Part shown: one piece after another, positions 50,508-62,818 of the stretch | Numbering within the stretch: position 1 is the first letter of the stretch | Layout of the letters: each line of letters opens with the position of its first letter | NCBI GenBank assembly: GCA_022605955.1 | Contig: JAKCOZ010000014.1 | Location: forward strand, 11,786,001 to 11,850,000 | DNA from: Rallus limicola | Taxonomy: Eukaryota > Chordata > Aves > Gruiformes > Rallidae | Direction: 5' to 3' | Length of the DNA stretch: 64,000 nt | Program-made: the position numbers and the translations under genes | The notes under the pieces: model-generated | The model's database searches: none | Told to the model about the DNA's origin: nothing | The model's input: the letters and a program-made list of their open reading frames with translations, nothing else

Positions 50508-51525
50508 ATTATTTTAAACAAACAAAACCCAACAAACCTAGATCTGTAGCATCAGAAATTAAAAGAAGAGGTGGAGCATAATAAAGACAACTATAAGAAA
50601 TCCCTGGGCATTAGCCAAAGTATTTCTAGTGTTCAGTCTTACTGGGAGTTTAGGAAAGGCAACTTGAATAAATCATGTTGCTTTAAAGGAAAGAACCTTA
50701 AAATATCTCCTGTAAAGGAATTCAGCTCTCTGCAGAGCTGTGCTCATACTTTTATATGGTTCTGCTCTTCTGCAATTATCTGAAAACTACAGTCAGATTA
50801 ATGACAGAAACAAAGCTTGTTGGTCGTTACAATGAAGCACAGCAGTAGCATTGATTGATAACAAACTCTTAGAATTTATTCTTCCATAAAGAAGACAATA
50901 TTCTGTCTTCTTACAGGATGCAGAAGCAACAAGGACGCTTCCAAAGGTGTTCTTTGTTGGCAGTAAGTGTGTGAATGAGGAATGCTGTAATTACTAACTG
51001 GGCTAAGTGTGATGAAGCAAACCCCCAGTCAAAGTGCCTTGCAGCAGTCTGGCTCCTGCAGGTGCTGCTGGCTTTCCCCACTTTCCCCAAAGAGATTTCT
51101 CTGTCCTGCATTGCATTCAAATCTGTCCTGCTGAATTTGATGGGAGTTATGTCATGGACTTAACTACACCAGGCTGATACAGAATAACTGGCTTTTAGAA
51201 GGACTCCTGACAAATGTGTTTGCTAACAAGACTGATTCCTAACAACACATTGTCTTCTGTAAACTTCTTCCTTTGAAAGTAGGGAGGAAACTTACTCTTC
51301 ACTGACCTAGTGCTCCTCAAGGTCATGCTTATAGTGGGAAGTGTTCCCATTTTGAAAAAGGGAATGGCAGTGGGGCTTTCTGGCATGTGAGCGACAAAAA
51401 GATTTAACATAGATACATACAAAGTATTGTCTTATCTGTCAAGTTTTGTGTAATCCTGTCCACTTTATCTCTATAGAATATTGGAGAAGTAGGTGGATTT
51501 TGGAGAGGAGAGATAGAAATGATTA

Positions 51526-51549
51526 GAGAGGAAACTGGAGAGGAAACTG
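51526..51549. repeat. Perfect 12-nt tandem duplication
   Basis: GAGAGGAAACTG occurs twice head to tail. Confidence 0.95.
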
Positions 51550-52214
51550 TTTTCCTTCAGAAAACAGACTATATTTATTTTCCTTATTTTTATTCTCTAG
51601 AGAAAATAGATGGAAAGCTTATTTTTCTCTTCTAATACAAGAACAAAGGCACATGGAATGAAATCAAAATATGATAAACTTGATTTGATTGATTTTTATA
51701 GAATGAAATTACACACAGGGATACCCATGCTCTATTACATTGCTGAAGCCAGGAAATTAGCAAGCTTAAAAAAGACTCAGACTTCTGTGGAGGGCCAAAC
51801 CAGACAGAATTACTGCAGCTTATTCATAATACTGATTTCAGAAGGGAAGCGTAGATGCCTGGTTTTGAGGCTCAATCAATTATCACTGAGGATTTTGCTA
51901 AGGTAGGGGAAAGCTGAAGACCTGGCAGGAACCTTCCAGTGCTCATATCTGCTCTGTTTGACACTGGAAACAAGCTGGAGACATGACACTGGAATGGGTG
52001 GACTTCAGATCAGATCCAGGCTGGTGATTTCTTGTAGTTCTTTTGATAAGCCAGCAGAGAAACAAAGTTCTGTGGCAAATCTTGCATTTGACATGAGATC
52101 AAGGTCTTTGCATTAATACTACCTCTGTTATAGGAGTGGGTGCCCTGAGCTTCATTTTAACGTTGCTTGTAGTGGAAAACTGTGTTGTGTTGTAAAAGAT
52201 CTTGTGCATTATGA

Positions 52215-52235
52215 AACACACACACACACACACAG
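52215..52235. repeat. (CA)n microsatellite
   Basis: About ten CA units. Confidence 0.95.
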
Positions 52236-52931
52236 ATATGTGTGACAAAAACACCTTTAAGAGTAATTTAATAAAAAGATTTCCCATAATGTTTTTTTGT
52301 CAAATTAATATGTATCTTGGGGAATTGACTCTTAAAGCTGAAAAGGAGTGGATTCATACTCAAGTGTCTTACTCAAGTAATTAACGTTGAGTTTGACTAA
52401 TCAAATTTCATGTATGCAGTATCATTAACTCATAGCTTGAAAGTTACATGTGTGACATGATGTCTTACATACCTTTATACAGAGTGAACTAAAAAAAACA
52501 TTTTAGTGTTTGGTTAGTTTACCACTCTGTGAGTGGTACCACTGTTGAGATGATTTTTTGGTGTGTCATGTTTTACTCATCTGTGACAGGCACAAGCTCA
52601 GCAGAAGAGATCTATTTTCAGTTAATTCGCCTGAATTGGAAAAAGAGAGTTGTCTTGTCATAACTTTTAATTGCATTTGATTAAGAACACAATAAAAAAA
52701 ATTTTTTTTTAAATATTAGAAGCTTGTTTTAATCAAGGGAGTGTTGGCTGCTTTTGGAATTTGTCTGATTTATGAACAAAACCATACTCTCAGGGTTTTA
52801 TTCACTGACATTTCTGAATGGAGATCTTGGCATAGAAACTTAAATGAAGAAATATCTCTTTGTTATTTTATCTTGAATGTTCAGATAGGATTGCCTAGAC
52901 TGGCTGAGGAATTTTCTAGCATAAAGTAAAT

Positions 52932-52951
52932 AATGTAAATATATTTACATT
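52932..52951. repeat. 20-nt perfect palindrome with two inverted TGTAAATA motifs
   Basis: The sequence reads the same on both strands. Its halves carry TGTAAATA and TATTTACA, which resemble forkhead sites. Confidence 0.9.
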
Positions 52952-55900
52952 GTAAATGTATTGCTCTGTGAACATTTTTATTTTACTAAAAGGAGTGTTT
53001 GAAATGCCTTTTAGTGAGAAAATCAAAGTGAATGAAGCTGTAGTGACTGGAAACAAATCATTTTTCTTTGTTCTTGCAGTGCTTTCCCCTACCTTCTACC
53101 CCAAATCCCTGTGATTTGTAGCTAATGATAGATTTATTTCTCCTCTTATGTTGATATGTATGTAAAATTACATCAAGCATGTGTATTAAGGTTGTCAGTT
53201 CTTGCAGGTGTTTTGCCATACTACTGTGAGCTATTATGCTTATGTTTCCTATTTGTGCCTAAATATAAGTAACACGTTCAGCTTTTCTTCACAAAATTAG
53301 TAGCAGGAAATGAGGCACAAGCGGCAGGCCTATCTCTCTGTCAGCTGTAAGGCTTTGTAGGGGTGCCCTCTTGCTTTCTGTTGCCACTTGTATGGAAATG
53401 GTTACAGCGTCTCATAACTGAGCAGGACTCTCAAAACATACCCAGAAGTTCTCTCCTAATCTTGTCACTCTTGCTTTAAGGCATTACTTTTCTACGCCCC
53501 TCGGGTTAAAAGGTTGGTAAAACCTGAGCTGCAGCGTTTGAAACAAGTGTGTCTGTGTCTGAGGTGTGCTTTCCTCCTCCTGGCTGCGTGACATGTAACA
53601 GCAAGTCCCATGTGAGCACTGCTAGAAATTAAATTGTTATTGGGCAGTGATAGAGAAGTGCAGATTTTTACAATGCCACTAAGGATCCTCCTCTGCATTT
53701 TGTGGCTTGTGCTGGAAGTTATGGTGAGAATGTGTCTTTTCCTAATGACTGGGAAATCTTCCAGGTCATGGGAACATAACTGAAGCATTATTTACTTTAA
53801 CATTAGTGTATTCAGCTAATTACAGCACAAACTTAGCATGATTTTAAAGTATTTTTTTCATGACCGTGAAAGCTTGAAACTTAGTTTAAACCAAAAGTGT
53901 CGGTCATCAGCTGAAGGACCAAAGTTTCCAAGCTGTAAGGGACCAGGAGTGATGCTGAGGAGCATGCCTGGACTACTTGTGCTTCCTGGCAGCTCCCTTT
54001 TCCTTGCCTGCTGCAGACCTCTGCCAGCAGAATTGAACTGCTACCCGTGGGTGTTGTCTTTCCAGCTTATTAAGTTATTGCAAAGCCTTCTCTCTTTGGT
54101 GGAAATGAGGGGGGAGCAGACATCCCTACTAGCTTTTATCTGTGTGAATGTGGTGTGCTTTTTATAAAAGGTGTAAGTGATGTAATGCCAGAAGTTGAAA
54201 ATCTTACTGCCTGGCACTTCATTGTTTTCAATGTTTCCTTACGGCCAGAAGAGACGTCCGGACAAAAATGCCATGAAGTGAAGGTGTCCTGAAGTGTGAA
54301 AGTCAGTGATGTGTTGGGTTTTTTACCTTTGCTTTGGGGGTGGTGGGGGGGAAGAAGTTAGTTAATGTCAATTATCAAATAGGGCTCTGGAGGGAAAAAA
54401 GATACTTGGTGAAAGGCTGTGTATGCCACTTCAAGTTAGGTGTGGAAGTTGGCACTAGGACTGTATACATTATTTAAGAGCACTGTGTAGTACTCTTATG
54501 GCTCCTAATGTGCAATAAATTTAACACTTCTAATACTTTGAAAACAAAAAAAAAACTCCAAAACTTTAGAAGGCCACCACAAATTCCTATTCAGGCTCCC
54601 CTTATGTGTGTGAAAATGCTATCAATAAATGAATCTCATAGTCCTGTTTTTAAATCCCTTGAAATATTGTTGTTGCTTTTGTTTCAGAGTTGGTTTGGTT
54701 TTTTCCAAGCTTTTGCTCTCAAGTCAGCTTCAGAATAATATTTACATTAAAAAATGCTACAATAAATGCTGATTAGCTATTGTGACTACCTGGTGTTTGC
54801 AACTGTTATTAATGAGAACACCTTGCGGTGCTGTATAAACAATTTTTAGTTACTGCTATGTATTTGGCTGGCAGTTGTGCTGTGTTGAAGTGTAAGTAAT
54901 CTGGTTTTAATTAAAAAATAGTAAACTCAGATCTCAGATAAAATTTCTAGTCTGTGCATGTTAAGATTTCAAAACTCAAAGGCAGTGTTTTCAAATTACT
55001 GTTCTGCTAGGCACCTTTGATAGTTTAGAATTGTGAAAATCAGTAAGAAGATGCTCTGGGTAGCGCAGCATAAATGTTAATATTTTGTTGTTGTTTTGAG
55101 TAAGAAGTTTTATTCTGGTGCTCAGTGGTTTGTTCAATTTTGCTGTTGCCACCTGCAGTGAAACAAGTAAATCCAAATGCAGTTATCTTGATTTGTTAGT
55201 GAATGGCAGGGAAAGAAAGTTAATGTAAAGAGTTTAATGTAGATAAAGGATAAGGGGAAGACATCTGGATTGGATTTTTTTTCTTCTTCTTTCCAGGTTT
55301 AATGTATTTTTACAATAAATCCTTCAAAACATAATGCATTTTGATTAGGAACATAATGTTATCACTGTCAGCTTAGATATGCTGATGGGAAGCAATAGAA
55401 TGATGCTAAGTCAAGATAATGGGATGACCTGGTTCCCTAGTTAAGGAATGTTGACTCCACCTATCCTTGATCTAATGAAAAAGAGGCTCATTGGTGGTGG
55501 TTGGCTGATGGATTTGGTTTCATTTGTAGAATGTTTTTAGGGTGTGTTGGGTGGTAGGTAGGTGGTGGGACAGGAGGATCCATTTTAGAGCATGTGGGAC
55601 ATTGTGCAGATTTTTTTCCTTAGGTTATGTTCTCTTCATAACTTACAAGTTGCATATAAACTAGCAATCTTAAAATACTGCATCATCTGTTCTCAGCACA
55701 GGCTTTAAACAGAATTCTTGTAGTTCAGTGCAAGAGAGATGGTAGCATATCTCTAGTCTGGCAGTGCACTGTCTGCCCTCATCCAAATAGCCCTTCTCCT
55801 CCCCAAGAAAGTAAGGAAACTACTAGAAGGGACAGTTGGGTGAAGCCACAAGAACCGTGTCCTTATTAAGTTGGAGAGTCTTCTCTGCCTTCCATTTTCA

Positions 55901-57049
55901 GCATAGCAGGGGCTTCTTGCCAAGTGTTACACATCATCCCTAACTTTCTGGGGCCAGTTTTTCCAAGCTGCTTTGTACCTGCTGTTGCCCTTCCAATCTA
56001 AATAGTTTAGCATGTGCATTTCTTGATCTGCAGAATGACTAGTTCTAAGGAAATCAATAAGGCAAGCCGGTGATGATGAAGTCTAAGATCACCAGTCCAC
56101 TCACGGGTGGATAAGTAGGCTTATGAAATAGGTGGGATCCTTTTTTCTTTCCTAAACAGGGCAACTGAATTTTGAAGTGACAGAAGCCCCTTGATCACAT
56201 TGTTTCAAGCATAGTAGTTTTACAATTGATGTACCACAGGGTGCCTAAGTATTTATGGTGTGCTGGTCTTCTTTTAGCCATTTATCAAGACATCCTTCTG
56301 TACTCCCACGCTGATATGGACAGGACATGAGATGAGTGTGGAAGATAGAAACACAGATGTGTGTGTCCCAGCTTGATTCTGGAGCGGCAGGTTAATTGTG
56401 GTGGATTTCCACTTTCTCTGGTGAATAAAGCATGGTAATTAGGGGAGAGCCCTCAGGTCATTTTAATATACCACAGTATGGGGCATCATAGAAGTGTTTT
56501 GCTGTCAGAGGGGGTAGCTTCTTTTCCATATGTGAAGAACTTACTTCATCCTGATAAATGTCAGAAGGAAGTAGATATTTTCTTTCCTCTTGAGAGGTAT
56601 GCCACATTTGAGATTAGAACTTTCATATTAATTATTAGTATTGATCCTCTTTTATTGTATTTAAATACAAGAGTGCCAACTTGATACTGGGCAACAACTT
56701 TAAAAGTATGTTTGCTTTACAAAACCATTAACATTACAGGAATATATAGGTTTACTAGTTGTTTCTATACCAACTGTAAAAAACATCTGGACTATGAGGA
56801 GGCTTAGACCAAACGATGTAGCTACAAAAGTGCAGCATTTGTGAAACTGCCCACTTTTGCTTAGCAATTGTAAATTACATTTCTGTGCCACAAATACTAA
56901 ATTTGGAAATGAGGTCTGATGATGCGAAGGAATTTCTGTCCCCATGTTAACAACTAATAGCCCAGTTGATAAATGGCAGGAAGGAAACTGATGTAAAAAT
57001 AACACAAGGTTAAGTTGGCAGAGCAGTTTCTACCATCACATCTTCTTGT

Positions 57050-57330
57050 CATTTTAAATAAGCCATTGCTAATTGTTAGGCGAGTCAGATTCTCTTGGAC
57101 TCTTTCCCAATTAGTTTTATTGTTTCTTGTGCAGGGTGTTATTTAGCAGGAGATGCAAGGTCAGATGTGAGCCAGTAGATTTTAATTTATTTAATTTTTG
57201 GTCAAGCTGTAACTGGGAGAAGAAAATGGATTTGCATGTCAATGAAAATCATTTCATTGACGACTTAGCCTGACATTTTCTGTATTTGCATACCACATGT
57301 GCTAATGCCACAGACTTGCACAGTCAACCT
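57050..57330. promoter_or_regulatory. Candidate intronic regulatory element
   Basis: This stretch packs a POU octamer (ATTTGCAT, 57230-57237), a perfect 10-bp hairpin directly after it (57238-57261) and homeodomain-like motifs (CCAATTAG, GCTAATTG), plus a second TTTGCAT at about 57286. It looks more like functional non-coding DNA than its flanks, but conservation was not tested. Confidence 0.3.
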
Positions 57331-58680
57331 CACTGTAGTCATTTTGGACACTGAAATGTTCCTACATGCAGTGGGACAAACTTCTAGTGTTCTGAGTTGA
57401 AGAAGGCTGGGAAGAAGCCACTGCCACAAAAAAAAAGAAGCCCTTGAGAGCTGGATTTATTTTCAGTTTTGGAACCAATGCTAAATGGATTAATTTTTTT
57501 TGAACCTTTTTATGAGGACTTGTTCTTAAATTGAAGTTTAAGCTGCAGCATGCTCCTGAGAAAATTGTGTCTCCTTCTGATCTCCCCTTTAACTGAGATT
57601 TTCTTTTAAATCTTTGAATCCTAGTTTAAAAATCAAAGTCTACAGTGAAATTATTCAAGAGGGTCTGCCTTTTCTCCAGGTAGTTTAGCAGTAATTTCAC
57701 AGTAATGTTTTGTGGAGGCTGAAATATTTCAGGGGGAGGTCCTAAATTTGCAAGTACTCAGGGGCATTTTTTCTCTTGTTATAATTGAAAAGAGTGAGAT
57801 CTTGGCAGTGATAAGGCTCTTGGTTGGTCTGTGATCTTGTTGCCAAGTATTTTTTTTTATATATATAAACTGGAAAACCTGGATTTTTTTTTTTCCTTCC
57901 CACAAAGAAATCCCCCTGAAACAGTTTCCCTTGAAGTATCATAAATCCCTGCATAACACCTTATCAGCTCCATTATCAGAGCTACTTAGTTATTTAGTTT
58001 CTTTTTTTAACCTCATATGAATGTAATTAGTGGCACTGTTTATCCCCCTGTTTAAGCTTTGTGCAATTTATATGCGTTTGTTTGGGTTCTTTAAAAAAAA
58101 GAAACCTCCCCTCCCCAGTTTTACATCAGTCTTGGTACTGAAGGGAAAAGCTTTCCCAAATGCTAAAAGAGAAATTGTGTGCATGCTCTTCTCTGTTAGA
58201 AATGTGGTGGGATTTATACGGTGCTTACTCCTGGGCGATAATATTGTGACTGCCATTTTAAATTTTAAGACAAAAAATATAGTTACAAGGAAATAATATT
58301 TACTGCTTTGTGCTTGAAAGCCACGGCCCTGAACACACAGTGGAAGAATTAAGTTCTGCTTTCACAATTTTATAGTTTGGATTGCTGTAGCAGTAGAATG
58401 TTCCGTCCTTGCTCCCTTATCTCTCCCTCCTTTGCTCTCTCCTTACCTTTTAATTAAAACCAACTGCAACTTTTTCTTTTGCTGTCTCTTCCCTGTGTCT
58501 CTCATTGAGCTTGCTGGCATCTCACCTATGCCTGATCCATCACTTGTAGCTAGTGCTAGTGCACAGGAGCAGCTTGGCTGTGTACAGTGGTAGTGGGCAG
58601 AAAATACCACACCGATTCATCTAGCCACGTGGTAATTCACTATGTTACCTTTAACTTTCCACAGCTGCCCAGGAGAGGGG

Positions 58681-58722
58681 TTTTGGTGTGTTGTGAATAT
58701 TTTTTTGGTGTGTTGTGAATAT
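58681..58722. repeat. Tandem duplication of 20 nt with 2-nt spacer
   Basis: TTTTGGTGTGTTGTGAATAT at 58681-58700 recurs at 58703-58722. Confidence 0.95.
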
Positions 58723-60519
58723 GCTTTTTTTTTCCCCTCTTTCTTTTCATTTCCTTTCCATTCTCTGACTAAAAATGGGAAGCAAAAAAAAAAAAACAAC
58801 AAAACATCCCACTTTCCTTGACCAAAAATTGGCAATTAAATGGATTGCCCAGGTATCCCTTTAACTACTTCTGTCCTGTCTGGCTGAATTTCTGCCTAAT
58901 AATTATGCAGTGTTGTATTGCTTATTTAGTAATTGAAAATCCTGTGTAAGTTATGTACATGAGTCTTTGGATTGGATTGTAGCACATTTAGCATAGTGGA
59001 GTCCTGGCTGTGAATGGAGTGCTTCTGTGCTATCGTAATAAAAATATTAAATTTTCATAGCTAAAGCATGTGCAGAAAGTGACAATTTATTTCTAAAAGG
59101 AGAGCTATGCATTCATGTGAAGGTTTTGAAGTGACATTGTGGCCAAAGGATCAGCTGCTTTCTTGTTTGGTTGGTGTTAACTCTGCTCTTTGACATTTCC
59201 ATTTTTAACACCGCTTGCTTAAAGGTCGGTAGAGTAAAATTTCTTTAAATGAGGGGTTTTATAAGAGTGTGTGTTTTCAGTGGCTAATCTAAATGAGCTG
59301 CCCTCCTGCTTGGCAAAGCCTGTACCTTCTTCCTCCAGTGATCTAGGACTTCTGGGGTACTTTTGGAATCTCTGTACCAGATTCAGCCTAAGAATACAGG
59401 TGAACAAGCTCAGTGGGGGACTACCAGAGGAGAAAGCGTATTTATACTGAAATCCAGGATGCAGTGGATCAGGAGGGAAAATCATGGCAAAATCTTCATG
59501 TGAGAATGATATGCTGCCTCTCTGCCAGCCAAGATTTCTAAAGCATTTTGGGCTTGTGTCTTTATGAAAAATAAAAAAGAGAGGGTGAAACAAAGAAAGG
59601 AAAAAAGAGACCTTCTGATAGTCAACTATATATGTCCTAAAGTAGCCCAGTAAGGTGATGTGTACGTGATCTAGATGCAATTCCATGTTCAGTCATTCAT
59701 TGTTTCTTACTACAAAACAACAACAAAAAATTGATGGGTTTTGATGCTCTCAGGTCGTAACGGGGCAACTTTACACTGGGTATATTAGATTCTCTGCCAC
59801 CTTGGAATCCCCACGTGCCGTTAGTATGCTGGTTTGGGCTATGTCCCTTGGAAAAGGTCACGTCTGCAGTGGTTTTTGGAAATTATATTTGTTTTTCACA
59901 AGTGTGCAACTTCAAAACAGCTTACCTACTTGCTTCAGACTCTTCCTGTTCAGAGCAAAATAGTCTCAAAAATAGCATCTAGGGATAGAGAGTAGTTGGA
60001 GTATGGCTTCGTGGTTTTGTAACTTGTGGTTTTAACTGAAACATACTGTAGTTGTTCATTAGCTGTTATTTACTTCAGCATACCATGAAATTGCCCTCCT
60101 TCTCATTACTTTAACAGATAGCCCTTTCTAGCATTTTTAAATTACTCTGCTAAATTAGTTAGCTTTTACAAGTAATACGCTCTGCTTTGGTATATCAAGG
60201 TATTCACCTTGTGTCTGCAGCATTGACTGATTTTGATTCATTTATCATTACAGTGATCTGCTGTTGTGTGTTTTCTGTATCTTAAAGAAGAGGAACTAAA
60301 GTATTCACCAGGCTGTATTTTCAGTAGAGGAAGGGTTTGTGTTATCATTTGGTCAGCTCCTAGAAAGGACCAGGTAGTTTCCAAGTAGTACTAGCGAGCT
60401 GACATAAACAGTGGGCTCTTTCTGAGTCATTCTCCTGGAAAGTACCAGTGGAGTGTTCCTAGGGATTTTCATACATTAGCTATATGTGGTGAACACCAAA
60501 AAGTCCTGCCTTCCCTCTG

Positions 60520-60590
60520 TGGCATAGGCAGACTGAGCAATTTGCCCAGGAATGCCCGAGCAGAGGTGGGAGCAAAATACCAGGGTGGTA
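60520..60590 (+). mobile_element. Possible MIR-like fragment
   Basis: GGCAGACTGAGCAATTTGCCC followed by GCAGAGGTGGGAGCAAAATAC weakly follows the MIR pattern ACTTGCCCAAGGTCAC then GCAGAGCTGGGATTTGAACC. It is a low-quality match. Confidence 0.3.
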
Positions 60591-62790
60591 TCACGTAAAG
60601 CAGGTCTGTGGTGGAGGCTGTACCTGGCTGGCTTAAAACAAAAGAAGCCAGAAGCTGGGTGTCGTTGCAGACTGTCCTTTCAGCTTTTTCAGTTCATGGA
60701 AAAGTGTGTGTGTGCCTTATCCATGAACACTTAATCTCTGAGACAAAGTCCTGTGTTTACAATTGGTCAGCATTGCAAGGCATCTGAGCCTGCAGCCAGT
60801 TTACCTCGGCATCACTCCGCTCCCTGACCTCTGCTGCAGGTTTCTAATTTAACAGTTTGGTTTTTAAGTTGAGAAAGAACATGGTGCCTGCCAGCACAGG
60901 GAGGCAGAGCAAGGTGAGGGGTTTTTTTTCAAAAGCAACTCAAGGCTGGCTGGGACTTGGCCCAGGCAGAACTTGCAGCTTGATCTCACCTGTGCCCCAG
61001 ACTTTCTCTTTGCCTTGCATTTACCAGGAGGATTCAGGCTGCAGCTTCTAGGCTTGGAAAGTTAGATAGTCCTTGAGCAAAAACTACCTTGGCACTGAAC
61101 GGTTCTCAGAGGGTGTTACTGTCATAACATCTGTCCAGAGGATAAGCCAGCAGCAACTTGGGAGTGATCAGGAGCAGTTATTACAGTGGTCACAGCAAAT
61201 CTTTGCTGAGTGTATCTCAGTATTTTCCAGGGAAGAGAGATCTCAGTGGCACTGCTGTGTAACACGTGCTGCCTGAGAAGATAATGATGGTTTGGGATTT
61301 TTTTTCAGATTTTTTTTGGCTGTCATCTCTCCCTCTGCATTGCTGGTCTTTGTCTCACTTCTTTCTTTGGAAGTGAAGAGCTTGTGGGCTATTGACATCA
61401 ACACAGAAAGTTGTTGCTCTCATACTCCTGTCTTGCAGTGGAAACAATTTCTATTTAATTGGTTAAAATTGTCTTCCCAGTGGTCCTGTGTTGGGCAGCT
61501 TCAAAACGTGGCATTAGTAGACCTAGACACTTAATTTGAGCAGTGGTGACACGCATTAGGCAAGGTGGCAGCTGTGCCTGTGAGCCCTGTATCTATGCAT
61601 CAGTGAATGTCTTTTTGAAGCAGATAATTGCAAGGATTTTAATCAAAGAATGTAATCTTTAACCTTTGACAGGTTTTTTTAGTTCTCCACCAAAAGTTAA
61701 TGTCACTGTACTTATGCCATGGTCCAGCATTTTTCTATTGAGCAAGAGGTGGTCTTGAGCTGCTCGATATTACCTAATCCTAATTTAAATCCCACCAATT
61801 CTGCAGTCTGAGGATGACTTGCATCTTCCTCTTTCAGTCTTCCCTTTATAAGAAATCAATGCCAATATGTAAAAATTGAACACCTACAACTATTTCACTC
61901 TGTTAATTGAATTATGAAAAGCTTGAAAGGTAAGCTTAGTACATCACTCTTAAAGCCTTCTGATGTCTTACAAAGATGTTCCACTCTTTAATACGGAGAT
62001 CTAGCAGTATATTACTGGCATGCTGTGATAGCTCTAATTAGAAACCTAATAGGATACAAGAGGTTTCTGAGACTATTACAAATAATAATATATTATTTTT
62101 CAAGTCCGTGAGATTATTATTTTTTTATTATTTTATTGACAGTCCTTTGGGTTGAAGCAGGAAATAAAATGCAAAATGTTGAAGTGTTTCTCATTGGTTC
62201 AGAGGGCTGTACTCAGTGCTAATCACACATCCCATTTCCAGAGTGCTGAAGTGCTCCCAGTTGGCAGTTCTCGTGACATAAATCCCACCAGCAAATCGGC
62301 GCTAACAAAGCTCAAGTACCTGTTCCGTTCAGTAGCTCCATCTTTAGGGGAGGGAGGGCGGATGATCGCTGGTGCAACTTGCAGTAATGACAGTGTGTCA
62401 GGAGGTTGCTAATATGTACATAAAGAGGTGATTCCTTGGAGTGGTGGCTAAGGGCGCCCCAGAGAGTCCTTTTTCAGTAAGTTTGCACAGTTAAGCTGGT
62501 GTCTTTCGAGAGGCAGAGCTTCCTGCTGAAATACAGCACTCTTCCAGTCTAATGCACAAGTGGTAGCTGGAGAGTACTGCGTGCCCAAATATATAGACCT
62601 GCACAGGACAGGGACAAGTCATTAAAGTGGAGCGGGATGCCAGGAGTATTGAGGATGGAATGGCTTTCACGTTAATTTAGTACCGATCTGGAGCTGTGTG
62701 GGGCTTTGTGTTCTGAGGAGAGAAATCCTTCCCTAGGGAGTGACTGGTGCATCACTTTGCAGAGAACCTGTCTCCCTTTACTGTTCTCTT

Positions 62791-62818
62791 GCATGCTTCC
62801 CCTTCCCTGGAAGCATGC
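62791..62818. repeat. Perfect 10-bp inverted repeat, 8-nt loop
   Basis: GCATGCTTCC (62791-62800) and GGAAGCATGC (62809-62818) are exact reverse complements. Confidence 0.95.

Noticed and set aside
52741..52929. Short frame containing ISEWRS, reminiscent of YEWRST in the next UBE2E1 exon
   Set aside because: The surrounding residues do not match the UBC fold and there are no fitting splice sites.
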